From assembly GCA_016871135.1 (NCBI GenBank), contig VFZQ01000236.1, positions 1 to 7,738 of the forward strand: DNA of 7,738 nucleotides, written 5' to 3'. Positions 1-5,530 of the stretch are shown here, piece by piece. The translations under genes and the position numbers were made by a program. Every line of letters begins with the position of its first letter. Position 1 is the stretch's first letter. This DNA comes from Acidobacteriota bacterium. GTDB taxonomy: Bacteria; Acidobacteriota; Terriglobia; Bryobacterales; Bryobacteraceae. Under the pieces are notes generated by a model. That model saw only the letters and a program-made list of their open reading frames with translations, made no database searches and was not told the origin of the DNA.

Positions 1-1455
1 GCCCTTTATGTCGCGCAGCGTGACGGTAAGCGGCCCCGCGGGATCGATGTTGACCTCGCCGAAAAATTGCAGGCCCGCGGCGGGGCCGACATTGGCCTGC
101 CCCTTCTGAAACATGACTTGCGGGCCAAACGTGTTGTCGAGCCGGCCTGGCCGCGAAGTTCCGGCGTTCAACGGTCCGCTTATGAACTCCCAGAACGGCG
201 AGAACTCAGTGAACGACGCCTTCGCGGGATCGTAGTAGTGCGCGGCGGTGTAGTGCACATCGGCTGTTAGCCACACCACGTTTGAAACACGCGCGTCGCG
301 GATACCGCGAAGCAGTCGCGCGATTTCGAGTTCGCGGCCGAGTGGTGGGCCGTGCTCCTGATTCGCGACGGCTTCGAACAGCGGGCCATCTGTGACCACG
401 ACTCCGATCGGCATGTCGGAGGCGATCACCTTCCATTTCGCGCGGCTTTGCCGCAAGCCGTCGAGAAGCCATCCGAGTTGCGGCGCGCCGAGGAACTGCG
501 CGTCGCCGCCTTCGAGCGTCTGGCGATTCGCCGTGTTCGGGCCGCGGTAGGAACGCATGTCAATGACGAAGACATCGAGTAGCGGGCCATAGCCGATCTT
601 TCGGTAGACGCGTTCGATTTCGGTGTCGTGATATCGAATCGGCGCATACTCGAGAAACGCGCGCTGACCGCGCGCCGCCAGCAGAGCGATACTTTTCTCC
701 TTGTATTTGGCGTCACTCGAGAGATCCTTCGCGGAGTTGTAGTTGTTGGTGACCTCGTGGTCGTCCCATTGCCAAATCTGCGGGACTTCGGAATGAAAGC
801 GACGTACGTTGACGTCCAGCAGGTTGTACTTATGCGCGCCGCGGAACTCGTTGAGCGTTTCGGCGGCCTTCGATTTCTCCTCGGTCGTGATGTTCTTCCA
901 GAGCGAGCCGTCGGCGAGTTTCACCTCGCTGAGAATCGGCACATCGGCGTAGATCGTGTCGCCGGAGTGCAGAAAGAAGTCGGGCTCGCGCCCGCGAATT
1001 TCGTCGTAGATGCGCATGCCGCCGATCTCCGGATTGATGCCCCAGCCTTGTCCACACGTGTCGCCCGACCAACAGAATCGAACCGGCCGGCGGGACGACG
1101 GCGCCGCGCGGAAGCGGCCCCGAGCGGGATCGCTTTCGGCGCCGCCGACGCCGAGATCCTTGAAGATCACTTCGTATTCGATCTCGGCGTTGGGCGCCCA
1201 GCCGGTGATGTCGACGCGGCCCGTGAAGTCGGTTGTTTCCAAGCAATGGGGGCCTTGAATTTCGGTCCACGACGCGCCGGAGCGAGCCTCGCGCCAGCGA
1301 ACGGTCATCCGCGCGGGGCCGTCGGCGCGACTCCAGATCAGCGCACGGCCGCTGGTGACATCGCCGGCAATCACGCCTTGCGCCGCCAGCGGGCGGCGGC
1401 GCGCGATAATTCCCGGCGCGGCCTGAAACAGCGCGCGGCGAGTCCAAAGGGGCAT
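1..1455 (-). CDS. phoD: PhoD-family alkaline phosphatase/phosphodiesterase (3' end outside window)
   Basis: PhoD-family enzymes release phosphate from phosphomono- and diesters outside the cytoplasm, using Fe/Ca metals. The frame reads 485 residues from ATG 1455 without a stop to base 1, so a short C-terminal tail is missing. An N-terminal beta-sandwich (PhoD_N-like, about residues 26-118) precedes the catalytic domain. Visible motifs are SGDTCGQGW (130-138), HSGDTIYAD (163-171), WDDHEVTNNY (230-239), VIDMRSYRG (297-305) and TADVHY (397-402). The spacing of C134, D166 and Y169 matches the Cys/Asp/Tyr iron ligands as I recall them for Bacillus PhoD (124/156/159). The leader begins MPLWTRRALFQ, Tat-like, but its hydrophobic stretch is short and is broken by ARRR at 18-21, so export is less certain than family membership. 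The start is fixed by a good Shine-Dalgarno sequence and the TGATG overlap with the upstream DUF3299 gene, which implies translational coupling. Family call is very secure; true substrate is unknown. Confidence 0.95.
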   Translation of the reverse strand, partial: MPLWTRRALFQAAPGIIARRRPLAAQGVIAGDVTSGRALIWSRADGPARMTVRWREARSGASWTEIQGPHCLETTDFTGRVDITGWAPNAEIEYEVIFKDLGVGGAESDPARGRFRAAPSSRRPVRFCWSGDTCGQGWGINPEIGGMRIYDEIRGREPDFFLHSGDTIYADVPILSEVKLADGSLWKNITTEEKSKAAETLNEFRGAHKYNLLDVNVRRFHSEVPQIWQWDDHEVTNNYNSAKDLSSDAKYKEKSIALLAARGQRAFLEYAPIRYHDTEIERVYRKIGYGPLLDVFVIDMRSYRGPNTANRQTLEGGDAQFLGAPQLGWLLDGLRQSRAKWKVIASDMPIGVVVTDGPLFEAVANQEHGPPLGRELEIARLLRGIRDARVSNVVWLTADVHYTAAHYYDPAKASFTEFSPFWEFISGPLNAGTSRPGRLDNTFGPQVMFQKGQANVGPAAGLQFFGEVNIDPAGPLTVTLRDIKG

Positions 1456-2012
1456 CAGGTTCTCCTCTTCACTTCAGTGACAGACATCTTATACCCAGCC
1501 TGGCCGTAGGGCGATTCAGCGGCTTGGATTTCGAGCCTGCCATACGCCCAGATCGAAAACACCATTTCGACTTTCACGGGACGTCCGGTGGTGACGGTCG
1601 CGTAGACGATTTGATTGCCGGGCGGCGGCGGAGTGTGGATGCACGCGCCGGCGGTGGGTACGAGCAGGAATTCGGTGGCCTCTTGAAAGCCATCATCCAT
1701 GGGGACCATGTAGCCGGCGATGCGCACGTTTGATCCGGCTAGCGCTTCAAGCAGGGGCGACGCAACGCCGGACTGCATGTTAAGGCCGCGCAGCACGGTC
1801 CAATCGACCGTCGCGAAACCCGATGGCTCGGCCTCTTGCGCGGTCTCCATCGGCGGCGCGGTGTTCGTTGGGCGCGCGACGTGGACTGTTTTCGGCGCCT
1901 GCTCTTCGACGGTTACGATCTTCGGACCGCACGCCGACAGCAGCACGGCGAAACCGATCCACTCGCGCCGATACACTGGAGTTGAGATGCTTCGCCGATC
2001 CTTTGTCGCCAT
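1455..2012 (-). CDS. DUF3299 domain lipoprotein
   Basis: This is a 185-residue exported protein of the DUF3299 family, whose biochemical role is not established. Residues 1-28 form a lipoprotein signal with lipobox LSAC, giving lipidated Cys28; Gly29 follows, so there is no Asp+2 retention signal. Residues 30-65 are a Pro/Ala/Glu/Thr-rich tether. The DUF3299 core follows, with GYMVPMDDG (100-108) and the hallmark GACIHTPPPPGNQIVY (122-137). The Cys124-x-His126 pair looks like a possible metal site (inference). The ATG at 2012 has no usable Shine-Dalgarno sequence but lies 7 nt after TAAAAT, favouring leaderless initiation. An alternative GTG at 1976 would give a compact 16-residue lipoprotein signal (MYRREWIGFAVLLSAC). 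Its stop overlaps the PhoD start, so it probably works with, or is co-regulated with, that phosphatase. Its 5' end overlaps the divergent phosphoesterase gene by 26 bp. Confidence 0.88.
   Translation of the reverse strand: MATKDRRSISTPVYRREWIGFAVLLSACGPKIVTVEEQAPKTVHVARPTNTAPPMETAQEAEPSGFATVDWTVLRGLNMQSGVASPLLEALAGSNVRIAGYMVPMDDGFQEATEFLLVPTAGACIHTPPPPGNQIVYATVTTGRPVKVEMVFSIWAYGRLEIQAAESPYGQAGYKMSVTEVKRRT
1461..1468 (-). promoter_or_regulatory. Shine-Dalgarno of the PhoD gene inside the DUF3299 3' end
   Basis: On the minus strand AGAGGAGA lies inside the last codons of the DUF3299 gene, with AGGAG at 1466-1462 and 6 nt to the PhoD ATG at 1455. The DUF3299 TGA (1457-1455) shares one base with that ATG. 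This decides the PhoD start and argues for coupled translation. Confidence 0.75.
1972..1977 (+). promoter_or_regulatory. Possible -10 element (TACACT) of the phosphoesterase gene
   Basis: TACACT lies 9 nt before the ATG at 1987 and matches TATAAT at 4 of 6 positions. No -35 element is recognisable. It sits inside the divergent DUF3299 coding region. A start of transcription about 7 nt downstream would leave the GGAG at 1978-1981 out of the mRNA, so either this element or the Shine-Dalgarno is the functional one, not both. Confidence 0.25.
1978..1981 (+). promoter_or_regulatory. Shine-Dalgarno GGAG choosing the start at 1987
   Basis: GGAG is 5 nt from ATG 1987. That ATG is followed by a Tat-like leader (LRRSFVAML), whereas the frame stays open back to 1720 only as antisense of the DUF3299 gene. 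The later in-frame ATG at 2011 would remove the twin arginines. Confidence 0.5.
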
Positions 2013-3249
2013 GCTTCCGATTTTACCCGCCGCGGCGGGGCAGAATCCGATGCTGGTTCCGCCTTACGTCAATCTCGGAAGCGATCCGGCGCGCTATGCG
2101 CTGGTCTTTCATACCTATCCATCCACGGCGATCTTCACCGTGCGTTCGGGCGGCCGAGAATATCCAGTTTCGACCGTCGCGATCGAGAACCCGCCTCATC
2201 AGGTGCACACGGCGTCGATTCCACCGGGCGACTACGAAATCCTGTCGAACGGCGCTTCGATTTTTCGTTCGACCGCGCGAGCACGCCCGTCGCTGAGGCA
2301 TCGCTTCCTGATGCTGGGCGATCCGGGACAAAGCACGGCTGGGCAACGCGGGCTCGCCGAATTCGCGAAGTCGCTCGATCCGGATTTCATCCTGTTCGGC
2401 GGCGACATGGTGTATGAGTACGGTCGATCGATCGACTATCAGAAGAAGTTCTTTCCGGTCTACGATGGAGTGCTGCGCCAGCGGTTATGGGTCGGCGTGC
2501 CGGGCAATCACGACACCGATGAATCGAACTTTTCCTCGCATCCCGATGCCTACGCCTACTTCCACTACTGGCAGCAGCCCATGAATGGCCCGGTGTTGAA
2601 GACAACGCCGTCGTTGAAGGGAGAGCCGAAGAATCGCGATGCGTTTCTAAAGGCCGCCGGCGCGAAGTTTCCGCGCGCGTTGAATTATTCGTTCCACTAC
2701 GCCAACGCGCACTGGACAGTTATCGACACGAACAAGTACAACGATATGCGCGATCCGAAGCTGCGCGAGTGGGTCGAAGCGGATCTGACGGCGGCACAGG
2801 CGTTTCGTTGGCGCTTCGTCGGCATGCATCACCCGGCTTTCAACTCGGCGCGTAAACATGCCGAACAGCAGCATCCGCGGTGGCTTGTCGATTTGTTCGA
2901 AAAACATAATGTAGACGTTGTGTTTTCCGGCCATGTGCACAACTATCAGAGGAGCTATCCGTTGCGGTTTCTGAATCCGCGCGCGGGTAGCGGACTGACG
3001 GTGCGCGGCAATATCTTGCCGGACAAAGAGGGACGAAACGGGATCATCTATATCGTCAGTGGATCGGGCGGCGCGGCGCTGCACAACGGCGATCAGGAGA
3101 GCAAGCCCAAGACATGGCAACCGTTTACGGCAGCGTTCCATTCGCGCATGCATTCTGTATCGGTGGTCGATATAGATGCGGGTAGGATGACGTTCCGGCA
3201 ATTGACGGTGAGCGGCCGGGAACTGGACTCGTTTACGATTCAGAAGTAG
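1987..3249 (+). CDS. Secreted purple-acid-phosphatase-like metallophosphoesterase
   Basis: This 420-residue exported enzyme of the calcineurin-like metallophosphoesterase superfamily probably hydrolyses phosphate esters outside the cytoplasm. Residues 1-19 are a signal with a Tat-like LRRSFVA start and an Ala-rich end (PAAAGQ). Residues 25-100 look like the beta-sandwich that precedes the catalytic domain in purple acid phosphatases. The metal-binding blocks appear in the expected order: GDPG (111-114), GGDMVYEYG (138-146, with Asp140 and Tyr143), GNHDTD (173-178), MHHP (280-283) and GHVHNYQRS (315-323). The Tyr after the second Asp and the GHVHxYxRS form are typical of the purple acid phosphatase branch rather than of cytosolic phosphodiesterases. 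It is divergent from the DUF3299-PhoD unit, placing two unrelated phosphoesterases side by side. It ends in tandem in-frame stops (TAGTAG), 14 bp before the Uma2 gene. Substrate is not predictable from sequence. Confidence 0.92.
   Translation: MLRRSFVAMLPILPAAAGQNPMLVPPYVNLGSDPARYALVFHTYPSTAIFTVRSGGREYPVSTVAIENPPHQVHTASIPPGDYEILSNGASIFRSTARARPSLRHRFLMLGDPGQSTAGQRGLAEFAKSLDPDFILFGGDMVYEYGRSIDYQKKFFPVYDGVLRQRLWVGVPGNHDTDESNFSSHPDAYAYFHYWQQPMNGPVLKTTPSLKGEPKNRDAFLKAAGAKFPRALNYSFHYANAHWTVIDTNKYNDMRDPKLREWVEADLTAAQAFRWRFVGMHHPAFNSARKHAEQQHPRWLVDLFEKHNVDVVFSGHVHNYQRSYPLRFLNPRAGSGLTVRGNILPDKEGRNGIIYIVSGSGGAALHNGDQESKPKTWQPFTAAFHSRMHSVSVVDIDAGRMTFRQLTVSGRELDSFTIQK
2020..2025 (-). promoter_or_regulatory. 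Possible -10 element (TAAAAT) of the DUF3299-PhoD unit
   Basis: Minus-strand TAAAAT (5 of 6 to TATAAT) ends 7 nt before ATG 2012, the spacing expected for a leaderless transcript. It lies within codons 12-13 of the divergent phosphoesterase gene. No convincing -35 is seen (GGATTC at the 17-bp position). Confidence 0.4.
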
Positions 3250-3255
3250 TAGACT

Positions 3256-3260
3256 GGAGG
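3256..3260 (+). promoter_or_regulatory. Shine-Dalgarno GGAGG of the Uma2 gene
   Basis: GGAGG lies 3 nt before ATG 3264, in the 14-bp gap after the phosphoesterase stop. Close spacing and no room for a separate terminator make co-transcription with the phosphoesterase likely. A TANNNT match (TAGACT, 3250-3255) is also present but is built from the second stop codon, so it may be coincidental. Confidence 0.6.
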
Positions 3261-3263
3261 CGT

Positions 3264-3812
3264 ATGGCGGCTGCCACTACAGTTTCGTTGGAAGAATATC
3301 TTTCCTTACCGGACCGGCCGGGGGTTCGCTATGAGCTGCTGAATGGGAGGTTGGTGGAATTGTCTTCTCCTTCGCCGTTGCATGGTGGGATTGTAATCGC
3401 CATCGGGCACATTTTGCTTGAGGTCGTTGGGAAGTCTTTCCCGCATCTCTTCGTTGCGTCAAACAGCGAATTCATTATGGGTGATGAGAGCGGCCAATCG
3501 CCGGACGTGTACGTTGTTGATCGGACGCGGTTACGAAACATGACACGATTCCGCGGGGCTTCTCGCGGCGCGCCAGATCTGGCCGTAGAAATCGTTTCGC
3601 CGAGCGAATACGCCGATGATGTCGATGAAAAAGTGGCCCTGTATTTAGCCGCGGGGACGAAGACGGTTTGGGTAGTTATGCCGAAGCGGAAGCATGTGCT
3701 GGTGTACGACGACAGGGGTGTCCGGAACGCGGAGCTCGGCGACTTTGTCGACGCGCCCGCCGTCATGCCCGCTGTGCAGATTCCGGTCGCTAGCCTATTC
3801 CCAGAAATCTAA
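3264..3812 (+). CDS. Uma2-family PD-(D/E)XK endonuclease-fold protein
   Basis: This 182-residue cytosolic protein belongs to the Uma2/DUF820 family, which has a restriction-endonuclease-like fold and no settled biological role. Family blocks are YELLNGRLVELSSPSPLHG (23-41), SPDVYVVD (79-86), PDLAVEIVSPS (104-114) and the helix DEKVALYLAAGTKTVWVV (121-138). Asp81 and Glu109 are the likely acidic metal ligands. The usual Lys of the E-x-K pair is replaced (EIV), and Lys123 may serve instead, as in many Uma2 proteins (inference). No signal peptide is present, making it the only visible non-exported product here. Bases 3301-3480 count to 95 of 180 G+C (53%), below the very G+C-rich PhoD gene, and many codons end in T or A; Uma2 genes are commonly multicopy and mobile, so acquisition is possible. 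Its stop overlaps the convergent esterase stop by 3 bases (3809-3812 region). Confidence 0.9.
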   Translation: MAAATTVSLEEYLSLPDRPGVRYELLNGRLVELSSPSPLHGGIVIAIGHILLEVVGKSFPHLFVASNSEFIMGDESGQSPDVYVVDRTRLRNMTRFRGASRGAPDLAVEIVSPSEYADDVDEKVALYLAAGTKTVWVVMPKRKHVLVYDDRGVRNAELGDFVDAPAVMPAVQIPVASLFPEI

Positions 3813-4552
3813 GGCTTCGCGAGCAGTAGAAATGCCATCGCGTAGCGCCGGCCGAATTCCTTGAAAGAGGGCGTGTCGAAGTGCAATATGTCGCCTTTGT
3901 GTGTCAGCCCGCCGGATGGAACATAGGCGACGTTGGTTTCGTTCACCGCAAGCGACGCGAGCGCTTCGTTGATCATTCGCGAATAGGGGTAATCGTTCTT
4001 GTCACGCGTGTAGAGAAGTTCGCCAAGTCCGCCTACGACAATGGGCGCATCGCCCACATCGTTACGCAGCGATTGCATCACGGCGCTCCAACGCGCGGCG
4101 TACGATCGCGCTTTGCTCAAGTCCTGCGAATCCGATTCGCCTTGATGCCACAAGATGCCTCGGAGCCGAGCGCCGTTGGCCGTGGCGAGTTTCGCGCGGC
4201 GAACAGCTTCCGTGTAGAGCTTGCCGCCGGGCTTCCATTCATCGAGCGCGCTGCCGCCCATTGCGCAGGGGATCAGACCGATGCCGTTCGAACCGGCGCC
4301 GAAGTCTTTCAACGTCTTGGCGAACGCGCGGCTTAGTCCCACACCGAGACGGTCGGGGCGGTCGAAGTGCACGGGCTCGACCGCGGGCGCCCATTTGTCT
4401 TCCTTCGTGAGCATGAATACGCCCGGCATCGGCTCCTTGTCGATGTCGGCGATTACCCCGCGACCGGCCATGTTCGACTGTCCAATCAGAAGGTACACAT
4501 CCTTGGGTACTTGCGCGAACAGCGCCGCGGAAACGAAGAGTAGGGCTCGCAT
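3809..4552 (-). CDS. Secreted sialate O-acetylesterase-like (SASA domain) protein
   Basis: This 247-residue SGNH-type carbohydrate esterase has a SASA domain and is expected to remove acetyl groups from glycans such as acetylated sialic acid or hemicellulose. Residues 1-13 form a short Sec signal (ALLFVSAALFA before Q14). The catalytic frame is DVYLLIGQSNMAGRG (18-32, nucleophile Ser26), GGSALDEW (99-106), LWHQGESDS (134-142) and GDILHFD (220-226), with Asp221 and His224 completing the D-x-x-H block. The C-terminus is close to the core, with no extra binding domain; the protein is short compared with two-domain sialate O-acetylesterases. It lies 11 bp after the DUF1080 gene and is probably its operon partner in glycan breakdown. 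Exact substrate is unknown; xylan acetylesterase activity is equally possible. Confidence 0.9.
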   Translation of the reverse strand: MRALLFVSAALFAQVPKDVYLLIGQSNMAGRGVIADIDKEPMPGVFMLTKEDKWAPAVEPVHFDRPDRLGVGLSRAFAKTLKDFGAGSNGIGLIPCAMGGSALDEWKPGGKLYTEAVRRAKLATANGARLRGILWHQGESDSQDLSKARSYAARWSAVMQSLRNDVGDAPIVVGGLGELLYTRDKNDYPYSRMINEALASLAVNETNVAYVPSGGLTHKGDILHFDTPSFKEFGRRYAMAFLLLAKP

Positions 4553-4555
4553 GAG

Positions 4556-4560
4556 TTCCT
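4556..4560 (-). promoter_or_regulatory. Shine-Dalgarno AGGAA of the SASA esterase gene
   Basis: Minus-strand AGGAA is 3 nt before ATG 4552, within the 11-bp gap after the DUF1080 stop. It supports ribosome entry on a shared mRNA. Confidence 0.45.
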
Positions 4561-4566
4561 ATTCTA
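4561..4566 (-). promoter_or_regulatory. Possible internal -10 element (TAGAAT) before the SASA esterase gene
   Basis: Minus-strand TAGAAT (5 of 6 to TATAAT) overlaps the TAG stop of the DUF1080 gene and ends 8 nt before ATG 4552. It could drive the esterase on its own, but the stop codon supplies half of the match. Confidence 0.25.
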
Positions 4567-5199
4567 TGTGACGATGCGCAGCGCGCGGAAGCGGCACGCC
4601 GAGGAGTGATTCTGCAGCACGATGGGAGATCGCTCCACCTTGTTCGGGGCGGCGGCTTCCAGCACGCGGACGCCGTTGAGCCAGTGTTCGATCCGCCGGC
4701 GCTGAACGACGATCTTGGAGTCATTCCACTCGCCCGCAGGGCGAATCGGAGCATCGCTCGGAGCGAGCTTGCCGTAGAGCGAGGCCGTTCCTTTTCTGGC
4801 ATCGCGCATGGCTTCCGCCGACACCTCGTCGTCGGTGATCTGATACTCTGGACCGCGTCCGCGCGCGTGTGGGAGGGTCGCGCCGGCGGGTGTCCACACG
4901 TCGAACTTCTCGATCAAGTACTTGACGCCGCAGTTGCCGCCCGGAGCGATGTTCCACTCGAACGAAAGCTCAAAGTCGCCGAATTCTTCCCGCGTGCGGA
5001 TGTCCTGAAATGTCGGCTTCACCCCTAGCGAACACAGACAACCTTCTTCGATTTTCCAGCAGTGCGATGGAAACTCTTTGCCGGTGACCGAGATCCAACC
5101 TTCGACGCTTCGGCCATCGAACAGCGATTTTCGATTCCGTGCGTTCGCCGCACCCGCAAGAAGCAGCAGTACGGAACGGCGCGCCAAATTAACTTCCAT
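4564..5199 (-). CDS. Secreted DUF1080 (3-keto-disaccharide hydrolase domain) protein
   Basis: This 211-residue single-domain protein has the DUF1080 jelly-roll fold; characterised members cleave 3-keto-glycosides, but many members may only bind carbohydrate. Residues 1-20 are an export signal (ARRSVLLLLAGAANA), with a twin arginine and a hydrophobic run. Family blocks are SLFDGRSVEGW (25-35), REEFGDFELSFEWNIAPGGN (70-89), GPEYQITDD (116-124), AGEWNDSKIVV (155-165), HWLNGVRVL (172-180) and SPIVLQNHSS followed by RFRALRI (191-209), in the normal order and at normal length. It begins a minus-strand pair with the SASA esterase. No well-placed Shine-Dalgarno precedes ATG 5199 (the nearest AGGA is about 10 nt away), but TAGGAT ends 9 nt upstream. 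The first bases of its upstream region are only 19 bp from the divergent HhH gene. Confidence 0.9.
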   Translation of the reverse strand: MEVNLARRSVLLLLAGAANARNRKSLFDGRSVEGWISVTGKEFPSHCWKIEEGCLCSLGVKPTFQDIRTREEFGDFELSFEWNIAPGGNCGVKYLIEKFDVWTPAGATLPHARGRGPEYQITDDEVSAEAMRDARKGTASLYGKLAPSDAPIRPAGEWNDSKIVVQRRRIEHWLNGVRVLEAAAPNKVERSPIVLQNHSSACRFRALRIVT

Positions 5200-5204
5200 T
5201 ACGG

Positions 5205-5210
5205 TACAAT
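5205..5210 (+). promoter_or_regulatory. Possible -10 element (TACAAT) of the HhH gene
   Basis: TACAAT (5 of 6 to TATAAT) ends 8 nt before ATG 5219, followed by a pyrimidine-rich stretch with no Shine-Dalgarno. The predicted transcription start is about 5217, so the mRNA would be essentially leaderless. No -35 is recognisable upstream, where the divergent DUF1080 gene begins. Confidence 0.45.
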
Positions 5211-5214
5211 CCTA
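5209..5214 (-). promoter_or_regulatory. Possible -10 element (TAGGAT) of the DUF1080-esterase unit
   Basis: Minus-strand TAGGAT ends 9 nt before ATG 5199; a second TAGGAT copy sits at 5219-5214 because of a direct repeat. It overlaps the opposite-strand TACAAT by two bases (5209-5210), so the two divergent promoters could not be occupied at the same time. Confidence 0.3.
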
Positions 5215-5218
5215 TCCT

Positions 5219-5530
5219 ATGAAACTCGTTCGCATCCTCATCGCGCTCTGCGCACTCACGACCTTCCTTCCGGCCCAGCCCGCCGCCAAGAAGGAAGTTG
5301 CCAAGAAAGAAGCCGCCGCTGCCGCCGGCGTCATCGACATCAACACCGCCGACGAAGCGACGTTGAAGACGATTCCCGGAATCGGCGACGCCTACTCGAA
5401 GAAAATTATCGCCGGCCGGCCCTATGCCCGCAAGGACGAAATCGTGTCCAAGGGCGGCGTTCCGCAAGGCGTTTACGACAAAATCAAGGACAAGATCATC
5501 GCCAAGCAGGCCGCGACTAAGAAGAAGTAA
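5219..5530 (+). CDS. Small exported ComEA-like helix-hairpin-helix protein
   Basis: This 103-residue exported protein has a ComEA-type tandem helix-hairpin-helix domain, a fold that binds double-stranded DNA without sequence preference. Residues 1-20 are a Sec signal (LVRILIALCALTTFLPAQ). Residues 21-37 are a Lys/Ala-rich linker (KKEVAKKEAAAAA). The HhH domain spans about 38-98, with IDINTADEATLKTIPGIGD (39-57) holding the first GIG hairpin and SKGGVPQGVYDKIKD (77-91) the second. The tail ends in KKK, adding positive charge. In competent bacteria ComEA receives DNA for the ComEC channel; no other competence gene is in the window, so a role in DNA uptake is inference, and stand-alone HhH proteins of this kind are common. 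The ATG at 5219 is chosen because the signal peptide starts there; the frame is open back to 5078 only as antisense of the DUF1080 gene. Its 3' end overlaps the convergent FAH gene by 14 bp. Confidence 0.87.
   Translation: MKLVRILIALCALTTFLPAQPAAKKEVAKKEAAAAAGVIDINTADEATLKTIPGIGDAYSKKIIAGRPYARKDEIVSKGGVPQGVYDKIKDKIIAKQAATKKK

Noticed and set aside
628..1509. Open plus-strand frame of 293 codons opposite PhoD
   Set aside because: It is antisense to a frame with full PhoD motifs. Its translation shows no family motif and the usual Arg/Ala/Val bias of a G+C-rich shadow.
1720..1986. N-terminal extension of the phosphoesterase by 89 codons
   Set aside because: This part is antisense to the DUF3299 gene, and the export leader plus GGAG begin at 1987.
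1455..2100. Pho box for PhoB-type control of the two phosphatase units
   Set aside because: No pair of CTGTCAT-like repeats was found around the divergent starts.
2423..2436. Perfect 14-bp palindrome GTCGATCGATCGAC
   Set aside because: It lies inside the phosphoesterase codons for Gly-Arg-Ser-Ile-Asp, far from any start. A simple GATC repeat like this can arise from codon choice, and no second copy was seen.
5078..5218. N-terminal extension of the HhH gene by 47 codons
   Set aside because: It would bury the Sec signal inside the protein and is antisense to the DUF1080 leader.
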